DNA from: an uncultured Lachnospiraceae bacterium | GTDB taxonomy: Bacteria; Bacillota; Clostridia; Lachnospirales; Lachnospiraceae | Direction of reading: 5' to 3' | Assembly (NCBI GenBank): GCA_905201915.1 | Contig: CAJKQE010000003.1 | Coordinates: 1-64,000 of the forward strand | DNA: 64,000 bases | Shown: piece by piece, positions 1 to 7,754 of the stretch | Layout: the number at the start of each line of letters is the position of its first letter | Position numbering within the stretch: position 1 is the first letter of the stretch | Program-made: the position numbers and the translations under genes | The notes under the pieces: model-generated | The model's input: the letters and a program-made list of their open reading frames with translations, nothing else | What the model was told of the DNA's origin: nothing | Databases searched by the model: none

Positions 1-61
1 CGGCACCCCTCCCGTCAGATACCTACCCTGTGTAGTCCCTTGTAAACTGTACTTTTCTTTG

Positions 62-1627
62 TTATAAAGAACTTTCATGTAAAATTTCTCTTTCCAAAAC
101 AAGTCCCTTTTCTGAAAGCCTATACACTTTATCACATACCTCATCTATATATTTTCTGTCATGAGAAATGCTGATAACGGCACCGGGAAACTCTTTTATC
201 ATCTGCCGGATTACCGGTCCTGATAAAGGTGAAAAATTTCTGGTAGGTTCATCTAAAACTAAAACATTCGCCTTTGACAAACTTAATTTCAAAAGAAGAA
301 TTTTCGCCTTTTGTCCCCCTGAAAGTTCTTTAATGGGATGTTCCATTTCATTTGCTGTATACTTTAGAGAACCCAAATAAGTACGAATTTTTGTTCTCTC
401 TTCCTCATACCCTGTAGAATCTAAAAAATCCACAGGTGTTTTCTCTAATTCCAGAACATCCTCATAATTTTGCGGCATATATTCAGCCCAAATATCTTTT
501 CGCTGTAATAATTCCTCGGCTATTTTCTTTAATAAAGTAGTTTTTCCACTTCCATTGCTTCCAATAATACATATCTTTTCCTCTCCCTGAATATGCAAAA
601 AAATATCCTTTGCCAGAACTCTGCTGTCATCTGGCGTCAATAATTGATTAAGAGAATATTCTATTACTGTTTTTCCTGCAGGAATTCCAGATTTTTTATC
701 ACCCAGCTTAAAATAAATTGCTTTCTCTATCTCAGGCATTTCCGTCATTTTTTCATCTTCTCTTTGAAATCTTTTCTCCATAGATTTTACTGCATGCATT
801 TTCTTTTTCAATAGCCTTCCTGCAGCTGGATCTTGTCTTGTAATTACATTCTGTGCATGCTCTACACTCTGCATTACACGCCTGTACTTTTCATCTCTCT
901 TCTTTTTCTCACTGCGTTCATTTGCCGCCTCTTTTTTCTGCTTTTCGAAAGCTTGAAAACGCTGTTCCACATATTGCCTGTAAGGAACTCGGGCTACAGT
1001 ATAACGACACTTGGTCTTGCGGGCAATTTGTTCGATATGAATAATCATATTCGCTGTGTTCTCAATGAGGGTTTCATCATGAGAAATATACAGCACTATC
1101 CCTTTCCATGAAACAATAATTTCCTCCAACAGCTTTAACGTATCAATGTCCATGTCATTGGAAGGTTCATCAAGCAGCAATACTGTAGGCTCTTCCATAA
1201 AAATCCGCATAAGTTCTGCCTTCATCTTTTCCCCACCGGACAAACTCCCCATTTTCTGGTCGCTGTAAAAAAAACTCTCCTCTACATGAAATCTCTTTGC
1301 CATTACCGACAGTTCCTTAGGCGTTCTATTATAGAAAAAATCCGACTGAGAAAAATATTCATAAACCGTTTTCAAACAGTCTGTACCCGACAGCTCCTGA
1401 GGCAAATACCCCATTTTTTCTTTCGTGCATATCCTCTCTCCAACACACTCCGTATATTCCTCTGCCAATTCCGGCTGGTAAATCCATTTTATAAGAGTAG
1501 ATTTTCCATTTCCTTCTTCTCCGATTATAACTGCCTTATCTCCCGGATTTAATGTCAACTGGAAATTTTCTAAAATAATCCTCAAATCTTTACGATGTGT
1601 AATCGTTAAATTTTTTATTTGTAACAT
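62..1627 (-). CDS. ABC-F family ATPase, probable ribosome-protection antibiotic resistance protein
   Basis: A 521-aa protein with two ABC ATPase domains and no membrane segments, the ABC-F layout. Domain 1 has Walker A GEEGNGKS (residues 36-43), signature LSGGE (129-133) and Walker B VLLLDEP (149-155). A charged helical linker of about 100 residues (200-300) follows, and domain 2 has Walker A GSNGSGKTT (356-364) and LSGGQ (435-439). The second Walker B runs into DEPTRNFSPL instead of the usual DEPTNHLD. Known ABC-F resistance proteins enter the ribosomal E site and dislodge drugs such as lincosamides, streptogramins A and pleuromutilins; the drug range here cannot be read from sequence. The leader upstream carries an attenuator with a small upstream ORF, which supports an antibiotic-inducible resistance role over a housekeeping one. 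A GGAGG site lies 7 nt before the ATG. Confidence 0.9.
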   Translation of the reverse strand: MLQIKNLTITHRKDLRIILENFQLTLNPGDKAVIIGEEGNGKSTLIKWIYQPELAEEYTECVGERICTKEKMGYLPQELSGTDCLKTVYEYFSQSDFFYNRTPKELSVMAKRFHVEESFFYSDQKMGSLSGGEKMKAELMRIFMEEPTVLLLDEPSNDMDIDTLKLLEEIIVSWKGIVLYISHDETLIENTANMIIHIEQIARKTKCRYTVARVPYRQYVEQRFQAFEKQKKEAANERSEKKKRDEKYRRVMQSVEHAQNVITRQDPAAGRLLKKKMHAVKSMEKRFQREDEKMTEMPEIEKAIYFKLGDKKSGIPAGKTVIEYSLNQLLTPDDSRVLAKDIFLHIQGEEKICIIGSNGSGKTTLLKKIAEELLQRKDIWAEYMPQNYEDVLELEKTPVDFLDSTGYEEERTKIRTYLGSLKYTANEMEHPIKELSGGQKAKILLLKLSLSKANVLVLDEPTRNFSPLSGPVIRQMIKEFPGAVISISHDRKYIDEVCDKVYRLSEKGLVLEREILHESSL

Positions 1628-1654
1628 ATAAGCCTCCTATCTAACCTGAAACTT

Positions 1655-1689
1655 AAAATGAGACTGCCTTGCATACGCAAAACAGCCTC
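1655..1689 (-). terminator. Attenuator terminator hairpin in the ABC-F leader
   Basis: On the minus strand positions 1689-1660 form a 13-bp stem (arms GAGGCTGTTTTGC and GCAAGGCAGTCTC, with three G-U pairs) closed by the loop GTAT, followed by ATTTTAAG. The U-tract is short, so termination may be partial. The hairpin sits about 35 nt before the ABC-F start, after the upstream ORF and its antiterminator segments, the position expected of an attenuator. Confidence 0.7.
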
Positions 1690-1749
1690 ACAAAATAGAC
1701 CTATATGAAAATACACTCAGTACTTACAAATATAAGGTTAAAAATGTGA

Positions 1750-1840
1750 GATAATCCAATTTAAGCGTACGCAAGCAATCTGCAAATAAAATATCTTCTT
1801 TGCAGGTTCGTTTAATTATTTTCGCTTAAACTAAATTATC
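1750..1840 (-). promoter_or_regulatory. Alternative stem structures (attenuator) in the ABC-F leader
   Basis: Minus-strand arm 1 (1840-1823) pairs with arm 2 (1767-1750) over 18 positions with only G-U wobbles as exceptions. An inner hairpin of CTGCAAA and TTTGCAG lies between them (1805-1799 and 1786-1780). The 11 nt CTTGCGTACGC at 1775-1765, which overlap the base of arm 2, can instead pair with GCGTATGCAAG inside the terminator hairpin (1678-1668). Arm 1 overlaps the end of the four-codon upstream ORF. A ribosome stalled there would free arm 2 and allow the antiterminator pairing. The pairings are seen in the sequence; the switching is inferred. Confidence 0.65.
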
Positions 1841-1850
1841 TTAAAAACAT
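1836..1850 (-). CDS. Upstream leader ORF of four codons (MFLR) before ABC-F gene
   Basis: ATG at 1850 begins Met-Phe-Leu-Arg-stop. It is preceded by AGGTGAGG (1860-1853), a credible Shine-Dalgarno sequence 5 nt from the ATG when AGGTG is taken as core. The ORF lies at the start of the leader about 50 nt after the predicted transcription start, and its last codons overlap arm 1 of the leader stem. Very short leader ORFs on which drug-bound ribosomes stall are known for several ABC-F and erm resistance genes; the role here is inferred from position. Confidence 0.6.
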   Translation of the reverse strand: MFLR

Positions 1851-1912
1851 TTCCTCACCTTACACAGCTACGTGCTCTTTCTTTTTATTTCCCTTATACG
1901 ACCGGTAAATGA

Positions 1913-1941
1913 ATTGTAACATACGCTTCTATAATATTCAA
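1913..1941 (-). promoter_or_regulatory. Sigma-A type promoter for ABC-F leader
   Basis: Minus strand: -35 TTGAAT (1941-1936), a 17-nt spacer and -10 TACAAT (1918-1913), with TGT just before the -10 giving an extended -10. It lies immediately downstream of the nuclease-like gene and gives a transcript start near 1906, so a leader of about 280 nt. Confidence 0.7.
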
Positions 1942-1946
1942 TCCTC

Positions 1947-2828
1947 TTATAACCCAAATTCCCGAAAGAGCTGCTCCTGATACTCCTCATCAGACGCTGC
2001 CTTCAAAATATCCTCTATTCTTCCAAGCGCAGAAAGCTTTAAAGTAAGCTCATTCACACGTTCTTTTCCCTGCTTTATTCCAATTTCTTTTCCAATTTTT
2101 TCTCCGATTTCTTTCCCAATCTCCCGACCTTCATTTTTCTTCGCTTCCAGTTCATCCTTCATTAATTCTTCTAACGCCTTACACATCCTTCTCGCCTCCT
2201 CGAATTTTTCTTCATTTGCCCGCACAATAATATCCATTACGGACTCATACAGTGTGTTTTTCTTATGTTTTTTATAATCTTCGATTAATTCTTCTGCATC
2301 TTTCGTACTTTTAAGCTGATTGGTCAAGTTCCTAAGCCAAAGGCTTTCTTTTTTAGAAAGCTCACTGGTGACAATAATCTGAATAGGAAGTGTATCTCCA
2401 ATCAGATAATAAATTCCTGCATACCTTCTCTGAACCTGTAAGTTCCTTTCCTTAGTCAAATGTCGAAAAAGTTCCCGTGGATAATTCTGACACACAAAAG
2501 AAATCGTCAGGTCTTCCAGCAAAATAGAATTTACAGGTGTTCTGTCTGCCTTATAAAAGTAAGTATACGCATAGGCTTTGTAAAAGTCGTCAATACATAA
2601 ATAATCGTCAGGACTCTTATACTCTACGATATTATATTTCCTGAAAATTTTTCCCATACTTCTTTTCAGTATCTGCGTCTCTTTCTTCTTAATCAGCACA
2701 TCAATCATCATAGGTTTTGTCCCAAGTACATATTCTGATTTGAATTCCAGGTATTTTGCCTCCTCCCCAAATTCAATCTGAATACCGGCAAAAAATGCCG
2801 GATGCCACTGCAACAACTTTTCTGTCAT
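1947..2828 (-). CDS. PD-(D/E)XK nuclease-like family protein (Rpn/transposase-like), function unknown
   Basis: A 293-aa protein beginning with the WHPAFFAGIQIEF segment typical of a family that is abundant and multi-copy in Lachnospiraceae. Candidate PD-(D/E)XK residues are D43 (in MIDVLI) and E69-x-K71 (in VEYKSPDDY). The C-terminus (about 200-265) is a charged helix with G-x-E-I-G repeats, as in Rpn-like recombination-promoting nucleases and PD-(D/E)XK transposase-like proteins. Members of this family are sometimes mislabelled 3-isopropylmalate dehydrogenase; nothing here supports that. No terminal inverted repeats or target duplication were found, so I do not call it an insertion sequence. 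A perfect AAAGGAGGTTTTTATG start site supports the ATG at 2828, but that site is in a hairpin (separate entry). Confidence 0.75.
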   Translation of the reverse strand: MTEKLLQWHPAFFAGIQIEFGEEAKYLEFKSEYVLGTKPMMIDVLIKKKETQILKRSMGKIFRKYNIVEYKSPDDYLCIDDFYKAYAYTYFYKADRTPVNSILLEDLTISFVCQNYPRELFRHLTKERNLQVQRRYAGIYYLIGDTLPIQIIVTSELSKKESLWLRNLTNQLKSTKDAEELIEDYKKHKKNTLYESVMDIIVRANEEKFEEARRMCKALEELMKDELEAKKNEGREIGKEIGEKIGKEIGIKQGKERVNELTLKLSALGRIEDILKAASDEEYQEQLFREFGL

Positions 2829-2830
2829 AA

Positions 2831-2862
2831 AAACCTCCTTTTTTCATTTTTTCAGGAGGTTT
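2831..2862 (-). promoter_or_regulatory. Hairpin sequestering the ribosome-binding site of the nuclease-like gene
   Basis: Minus strand: AAACCTCCT (2862-2854) pairs perfectly with AGGAGGTTT (2839-2831) across a 14-nt A-rich loop, so the Shine-Dalgarno AGGAGG is fully inside the 3' arm, 2-3 nt before the ATG. Because the arm ends in TTTTT, the same structure could also act as an intrinsic terminator. Either way it would dampen expression. Confidence 0.6.
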
Positions 2863-3057
2863 CTTTTGGGAAGCTCCTGCCTTTGTTATTGTGAATAAAA
2901 GCATGAATTTCCCGAATATAGAATTGCTGTTAGATGAACAGGATTTTTAAAATTTCCTGCTCAATAGAAATTAAAAAGAAAATAATGCTTTCCATTATTC
3001 TATCACACACTCTGTGGTATGCAAACCTCATTTATCAAAATCCTCATAATGAAATTC

Positions 3058-3085
3058 AAAAAACCGCCGGTCTAATCAGCGGTTT
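3058..3085 (-). terminator. Intrinsic terminator of the surface-structure operon
   Basis: Minus strand AAACCGCTGATTAGACCGG then CGGTTTTTTG: the arms AAACCGC and GCGGTTT form the stem, followed by T6. It begins 12 nt after the signal peptidase stop codon and closes the 3098-15543 operon. Confidence 0.8.
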
Positions 3086-3097
3086 CATCTCTTAAAA

Positions 3098-3658
3098 CTA
3101 TTTCCTTCTTTTTTCAATCACTGATGCTAAAATCTGCAATGCAAGAGCAACCAAAATAACAGCTCCTGCTATTATCTTTCCTTCTAAGCTGGTAATCATC
3201 TGTGCCACATATCCCAACGCCGGAAGGGAAAATTCTACTTTCCCGATAAAATTCCCATAAGGGATAGGGTTCATGTCGTTAGTCTTATTTGCATCGCCCT
3301 TTGTAATAAATTCACCCATTACGACACGATTTTCTACAACACGATGAGTAATAATCGCATTAGAGTCCTTTGCTCCGTAAAAAGCAATTACTTCATCTTT
3401 CTGGATATTTTTAGGGTCTTCTTTTCCGATGTAGACCAGACTGCCAACAGGCAGCGCCGGCTCCATACTTCCACTGATTACCGAATAAATTTCATATCCC
3501 ATCATTCTTGGAACTGTCAATGGTATACAGATTACCACAAGAATGATAAGCATAGCAGTGCCCAGTGCACTGCAAATCACAGCCACCGGGCTTTTTTTAC
3601 CTTTTTTTCTGCTCAATTTTCTATCCTTTCCCTCTGCACTAATTACGTTTTCCTGCAC
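3098..3658 (-). CDS. sipW: Signal peptidase I, SipW/ER-type
   Basis: A 186-aa membrane peptidase with a charged cytoplasmic N-terminus, a TM helix at about 27-50, the catalytic serine motif SGSMEP (S64), and HR (H105, in AIITHRVV) where classical bacterial enzymes have the Lys. Ser-His is the hallmark of the ER/SipW type. A second TM (about 160-181) is at the C-terminus. SipW enzymes process TasA/camelysin-type precursors, and two such proteins are encoded in the same operon (5429-6723), so they are the likely substrates. The start is a GTG that overlaps the upstream gene by 20 nt; no other good start lies nearby. It is the last gene before the operon terminator. Confidence 0.9.
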   Translation of the reverse strand: MQENVISAEGKDRKLSRKKGKKSPVAVICSALGTAMLIILVVICIPLTVPRMMGYEIYSVISGSMEPALPVGSLVYIGKEDPKNIQKDEVIAFYGAKDSNAIITHRVVENRVVMGEFITKGDANKTNDMNPIPYGNFIGKVEFSLPALGYVAQMITSLEGKIIAGAVILVALALQILASVIEKRRK

Positions 3659-4640
3659 GGTTTCTTCTCAGGAAAATAACAAGTCCTGCAAGTCCTGCTA
3701 CTACTGCTATTGAAATTGCAATGCCTGCCGCAAGGGGAAGTCCTTTCTTTACTTCTTTATCAAGATCTTTGTTTGCAAGAGGTGTATCCTCTTCATCCAA
3801 ATCTACAATATCCTGAGGAACATCTTCCTCTGGAATTTCTGTTACCTCTCCATTATCTTCAGGCTGAGGTTCTTCATTCGGAGTTACATTCCCACCTTCT
3901 CCTGTTTCTCCCGTTCCGGTTCCCGGAGTCTGTGTTCCCGTCTGATTTCCTGTCGGAGCTGTTGGAGCTGTTGTGGTTCCTCCGTCAACATATTGAATAA
4001 CTGTTTCTGTAATAGTCTCTCCCGGTGTTTCAATTACCTGTGTTTCTCCCTCAACATATTCAAATACAAACACATTTTCCGCTTCATTTGCTGACAAAGT
4101 CTTTGTAAGTGCCAATGCTCTTGGAGAATAACCTTCAATATAAATGTTTGCTACAACAGGCTTGTCACCAATATTGCCATAATAGGTCTGGCTTGGTGCA
4201 AGTTCATTGCCATCTTCATCCTGATATCTTATTGTATAGCTTACCAAATTACCCTTAATACCATAAGCAACTACATAGTCTGAATCCTCTGTAACACGAA
4301 AAGAAGAAGCTGCCATTTCTTCTGTGTCACGTCCGCTTCGGCGAATTCCCTGAATATAATACTTACTATCATTATTCATGCTCACCGCACCTTTTTGTGG
4401 GTTAAAAGAAATTACATCGTCAGCTTTTAAATTTTCAATAATAATCTTATCATTTTCCAGAGAAATCTTTGCAGAAGAACTTTTCACTTCCAGCCCTGCC
4501 ATTGTGGAAAGCTTTCCTTGATTACCTCCATCAATGGTCACTTTATATGTATATTCTGCTGCCAATGCCGGCACTGCTGAAAGGCTTAGGAGCAATCCTG
4601 CAGTCAGCACAGTCGCTAAAAGCTTTCTAATTTTTCTCAT
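3639..4640 (-). CDS. Secreted, membrane-anchored protein with MucBP-like segment and Thr/Pro/Gly-rich stalk
   Basis: A 333-aa protein. Residues 1-28 are a Sec signal peptide ending ALAA. A central part includes an SYTIRYQDEDGNELAPSQT stretch followed by YGNIGD, which resembles MucBP repeats (YxDxxGxxL). Residues about 215-290 are a low-complexity stalk rich in Thr, Gly, Pro and Glu. The C-terminus is one TM helix plus RRNRAGKRN. There is no clear LPXTG, although LPLAAG precedes the helix. It likely sits in the cell envelope as part of, or next to, the surface fibre. Its 3' end overlaps the signal peptidase gene, so the two are translationally linked. The exact role is unknown. Confidence 0.75.
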   Translation of the reverse strand: MRKIRKLLATVLTAGLLLSLSAVPALAAEYTYKVTIDGGNQGKLSTMAGLEVKSSSAKISLENDKIIIENLKADDVISFNPQKGAVSMNNDSKYYIQGIRRSGRDTEEMAASSFRVTEDSDYVVAYGIKGNLVSYTIRYQDEDGNELAPSQTYYGNIGDKPVVANIYIEGYSPRALALTKTLSANEAENVFVFEYVEGETQVIETPGETITETVIQYVDGGTTTAPTAPTGNQTGTQTPGTGTGETGEGGNVTPNEEPQPEDNGEVTEIPEEDVPQDIVDLDEEDTPLANKDLDKEVKKGLPLAAGIAISIAVVAGLAGLVIFLRRNRAGKRN

Positions 4641-4642
4641 GA

Positions 4643-5416
4643 CTATTGCTCCCCTTTCCTGCCTTTACGGTTTTTATTTACTGCTCTAATGCCAAAGAAT
4701 AAAAGAATAAATCCGCTGATAAGTGTTACAGCACATATAGCAAAAACTTTTGTTTCATCTCCTGTCTTTGGTCCTGACCGGATAATCTTTTTTGTTTCTG
4801 TAATTTTCACCGGTTCTCCCGGTTTATAGGTAATATCTGCTGTTACCTTTTCCACAGCAAAATTTATCTGAAGCTTTGCCAGTGTATCCTGATAAGCATT
4901 TCCCTGTGTTTCACCATCTAATGCTACAGTCAGATGTACCTTACCTGCTTCGCCTGCATCTAAACGATCCAAATAGAAATAATCGCCCATGGCGCTGGTT
5001 GCCTGTTCCAGACCTTCACCTGCTGAACTTTGACCTTCGCCACCTACTTTATCACTGCTGTACAGAACCGTTTCTGTATTTTTGTGGTCTACATAAGTTA
5101 AGCGATAAGTATAAGCTCCGCCTTCTGCCGCATTCTGGCTTTCCTCCAAACTCTGGATAATCTCGTTTGTCATATACCAGTCTGTCTTGTCTTTGCTTTT
5201 ATTTTTAATTCCTATCTGAAGCTCCATAGAGTCTCCCGGAAGGAGCTTATAAACTGCTGCATTTACATCGGAAGTATTAAAATTGCTGTTCATTTTCTCT
5301 CCATTAAATTCAACAGCCCAATCTCCACTTCCCTGAATATTTTCTGCAAATACATTTATGGAAGTGCCTACAGTCATGAACGCTGCCATAACAAGGCACA
5401 AAATTTTCTTTCCCAT
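4643..5416 (-). CDS. Sortase-signal surface protein (PKTGD type)
   Basis: A 257-aa secreted protein with a signal peptide (1-24, ending VFA) and a C-terminal cell-wall sorting region: SGPKTGDE at about 214-221, a hydrophobic helix, then KNRKGRKGEQ. The motif is PKTG rather than LPxTG, so the substrate specificity may differ from the main pilins. The body contains no domain I can name; it has a spacing of NKSKDKTDWYMTNEI and later PGDSMELQI that recalls camelysin/TasA-like partner proteins. An AGGAGG site lies 8 nt before the ATG. It sits between the TasA-like genes and the MucBP-like gene and is probably an envelope anchor or assembly partner for the fibre. Confidence 0.7.
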   Translation of the reverse strand: MGKKILCLVMAAFMTVGTSINVFAENIQGSGDWAVEFNGEKMNSNFNTSDVNAAVYKLLPGDSMELQIGIKNKSKDKTDWYMTNEIIQSLEESQNAAEGGAYTYRLTYVDHKNTETVLYSSDKVGGEGQSSAGEGLEQATSAMGDYFYLDRLDAGEAGKVHLTVALDGETQGNAYQDTLAKLQINFAVEKVTADITYKPGEPVKITETKKIIRSGPKTGDETKVFAICAVTLISGFILLFFGIRAVNKNRKGRKGEQ

Positions 5417-5428
5417 CTTCTGTACCTC

Positions 5429-6187
5429 CTACTGTAAACTAAGTGTTCCATCTGCAGAAACATTCACATCCACACCCCATGCACTCTTAATTGCATCTTG
5501 TGCGTTATGTGTCTGTACTGCATTGACTTCTGCATCTACATGAAACTGATATCCATCATATTTATATATGTGGCGGATAATTTCATTGCCTTCTTCGTCT
5601 TTGTCAGTTTCGACTTTTACTTTCTCAGCAATCTTATTATCTATTTTCAACGTATCTGTAAAATTCGGGGTACTTTCTCCTGCCGGTACAATTCCTGTAT
5701 AATAAAGAATTGTACGCTCCGGAGTCGAAGCAGTTTCATCAATAATCCATCCATTACCTTCAACAAAATGTAAATCAATAAAATCAGGGGAAAGCTCCGT
5801 ATCTTTATTACCCTTTGTATCTGTCCAGCTTTTGGTAAGAATTACTCTCACGTAACTGTCAATAGAACCACTATTGGAAACACCTAATTCTTCTCCATAA
5901 GCCTTTCCCGGCACAATGGAATTGCCCTTCTGTAAATCCTTAAAAAGCTCTCCTTTTGTTACATCCCACTCATTATTACTGTGGCTGTAATCTCGTGAAG
6001 AAATAGTTTTTCCATTCTCAGTCAAGCTGACACCAATACTGGATACCGACATATCCGCAGTATAATTATCACTATAATACGTCAAAGCTGCTCTTGTACT
6101 TCCTACTGTACTCCCGGCCAGCAAAAGCGCTGATGCGGAAAGTAATGCAATTGGTCCGGCTGATAAAATTTTTCTTTTCTTTTTCAT
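5429..6187 (-). CDS. TasA/camelysin-like secreted fibre protein
   Basis: A 252-aa protein with an N-terminal hydrophobic segment and the SipW-type processing context STRAALTYYSDNY (about 30-42), like the 'GGTxAYFxD' start of TasA/CalY proteins. A beta-rich body with VSNSGSIDSYVRVILT (conserved N-x-G-x-x-x-S/C-Y/F-VRV segment) follows. TasA-family proteins polymerise into extracellular fibres in Bacillus biofilms. The start codon overlaps the stop of the preceding TasA-like gene (TAATG), so the two are coupled. The SipW-type peptidase at the end of the operon is the likely processing enzyme. Assignment rests on the motif pattern and context; overall similarity to TasA is low. Confidence 0.75.
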   Translation of the reverse strand: MKKKRKILSAGPIALLSASALLLAGSTVGSTRAALTYYSDNYTADMSVSSIGVSLTENGKTISSRDYSHSNNEWDVTKGELFKDLQKGNSIVPGKAYGEELGVSNSGSIDSYVRVILTKSWTDTKGNKDTELSPDFIDLHFVEGNGWIIDETASTPERTILYYTGIVPAGESTPNFTDTLKIDNKIAEKVKVETDKDEEGNEIIRHIYKYDGYQFHVDAEVNAVQTHNAQDAIKSAWGVDVNVSADGTLSLQ

Positions 6188-6723
6188 TATTCATCAACCT
6201 CCCCGTTTCCATTATAGATATCTTCACTGGAATCTGCAATCATATTCCAGTCCGCATACGCTTTTCCGTTTTCATCATAAAGTACTGCGGTACATTCCTG
6301 AACGACAATAATATTAAAATCATCCTCACTGTCCATATCATCAATCTTTACATTAAATGTATTAGATGTTCCACCTGCTGGAATAATCTGGCTACAATAA
6401 TAATAACCGTCATCTCCCTGACTCCATGTACCCTCTGCATCAGGAGTAAATTTAAGCCCCGGCTGATACTTATCTCCTGCAAATACTTTTACACGAACAA
6501 AACATTCCATGTCACCAGTATTTGTTACTGCAATACGTTTTTCCATGTTGACAACTTCTTCGTCCGGTATAATCGTTGTGTTTCCCAGTTTAATCTCAGC
6601 CCCGCCGGAAGCCACCGTATACGTTGTAAAGTACGCCATGGTTCCTCCTACAGATACACCTGCCACCAAAGTAAAGGCTGCTGCTGCCAGACAAAGATTT
6701 TTCTTATTCCATTTCTTTTTCAT
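6187..6723 (-). CDS. TasA/camelysin-like secreted protein, short form
   Basis: A 178-aa protein with hydrophobic segment LCLAAAAFTLVAGVSVGGTMAYFT; the GGTMAYFT sequence is the classical SipW-dependent signal-peptide end and mature start. The body carries ITNTGDMECFVRVKV-like residues (AVTNTGDMECFVRVKVF), the diagnostic strand of the camelysin family. It is acidic at its C-terminus. The gene starts 15 nt after the minor pilin stop behind AAAGGAGG and is coupled to the second TasA-like gene. It may be a minor or initiating subunit of a TasA-type fibre, as TapA is for TasA; that is inference. Confidence 0.8.
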   Translation of the reverse strand: MKKKWNKKNLCLAAAAFTLVAGVSVGGTMAYFTTYTVASGGAEIKLGNTTIIPDEEVVNMEKRIAVTNTGDMECFVRVKVFAGDKYQPGLKFTPDAEGTWSQGDDGYYYCSQIIPAGGTSNTFNVKIDDMDSEDDFNIIVVQECTAVLYDENGKAYADWNMIADSSEDIYNGNGEVDE

Positions 6724-6738
6724 GGTCCTTTACCTCCT

Positions 6739-7734
6739 TTACTCTGCTGCATTTACACTATCAGACTGTTGTTCTACTGTCCAGACTCCTTCTTCATTCG
6801 CAAAATGGTTTACCACACTGGCTCCCCCATTTAATCTGTTATCATAACTATTTGTGAAAGTCACATGTACTCCATCTGTTTCTCCATCCTCTAATGCCTT
6901 TATGATAACTGTTTGAGAAGGTTCACTTGTCAACTCATAACTTGCACCACTGTAAATTTCTGTTACAGTTACTTCTGTTCCCGCCGGAATTTTTTCTACC
7001 AGAATACTTTTGGTTCCTGCTGCATCAAATACCGCCGAAACCACATCGCTGTATATCTGTTCTCCGTCTTTTTTACCTTCAATCTGGAAAACGAACGTTG
7101 CATTTCCCAGTGTTTCATTGAAAGATGTTACAGTTTTGTCAATTACCAGATTTCCAAAACGTACTTCCTGACTTGGTTTTAATCCTGTTGTTACATCATA
7201 TACCCAATCATCATTTCCTGTTGTGCTATAATAATTATTAGGTAATGAAAGTAAATATGAAGTAAACTTATATTCATATTCAGGTGAACGTACTGTTTCC
7301 GCTGCTACAAGGTACATACCAACAGATAAGTCATTAGTTTTTCCTTTTCCATTCTGAATGATACCCTCAGCTGTAGGCGCTTTCTTTTCATCTTCAATAA
7401 TTTTTTCAGCCTTCTGGGCTTTTTCTTCCCACTCTTTTGCTGTAGTTTCTGATGTCACATCTTTGAAATCAAGGGCTTCATATCCTTTTACTGCTGTATA
7501 ACTTCCTGTTTCGTTAATTTCTGCTACTTTATACAACTTAATCGGAATAGACATTTTTGAAAGCTCTGCGAAATCTCCTGCAAGGTCTCCACCCACTTCA
7601 AAAGTTGCAGAACACTTACGCTCTGTTTCAACACCACGGGCTGCGCTTACATCAAATAATATTGTACCTGACAGTATAAGTGATAATACAAGAAACCATA
7701 CACTGCTTTTTTTTATTTTTCTGTTCATTTTCAC
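6739..7734 (-). CDS. Minor (probably basal) pilin lacking a sorting signal
   Basis: A roughly 331-aa secreted protein with a signal peptide and Spa/CnaB pilin features: LSVGMYLVAAETV (about 145-157) and a C-terminal Cna-B-like domain with FVFQIEGKK and ending VTFTNSYDN. It ends WTVEQQSDSVNAAE with neither an LPxTG-like motif nor a TM helix, which is unusual for a pilin. I place the start at GTG 7734, 5 nt after GGAGGGG; ATG 7728 is also possible. An upstream ATG at 7758 overlapping the sortase stop lacks a better ribosome site. It lies between the sortases and the TasA-like genes in the operon. How it is attached, possibly by isopeptide linkage within the fibre, is not visible. Confidence 0.75.
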   Translation of the reverse strand: MKMNRKIKKSSVWFLVLSLILSGTILFDVSAARGVETERKCSATFEVGGDLAGDFAELSKMSIPIKLYKVAEINETGSYTAVKGYEALDFKDVTSETTAKEWEEKAQKAEKIIEDEKKAPTAEGIIQNGKGKTNDLSVGMYLVAAETVRSPEYEYKFTSYLLSLPNNYYSTTGNDDWVYDVTTGLKPSQEVRFGNLVIDKTVTSFNETLGNATFVFQIEGKKDGEQIYSDVVSAVFDAAGTKSILVEKIPAGTEVTVTEIYSGASYELTSEPSQTVIIKALEDGETDGVHVTFTNSYDNRLNGGASVVNHFANEEGVWTVEQQSDSVNAAE

Positions 7735-7754
7735 CGCTTCCCCTCCTTCAAAAA

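Noticed and set aside
1628..1946. ABC-F leader considered as a T-box or tRNA
   Set aside because: No T-box sequence, specifier loop or cloverleaf arms were found; the short ORF and competing stems explain it.
1947..2828. Nuclease-like gene considered as an insertion sequence or as 3-isopropylmalate dehydrogenase
   Set aside because: No terminal inverted repeats or target duplication are visible, and no dehydrogenase motifs are present; the EYKSPDDY motif fits a PD-(D/E)XK family.
6094..6834. Long plus-strand open frame of 246 codons opposite the TasA-like genes
   Set aside because: It is antisense to two genes with clear signal peptides and motifs, has no ribosome site and a Cys/Phe/Ile-rich composition typical of a shadow frame. 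The same applies to 15179-15739 and 51862-52464.
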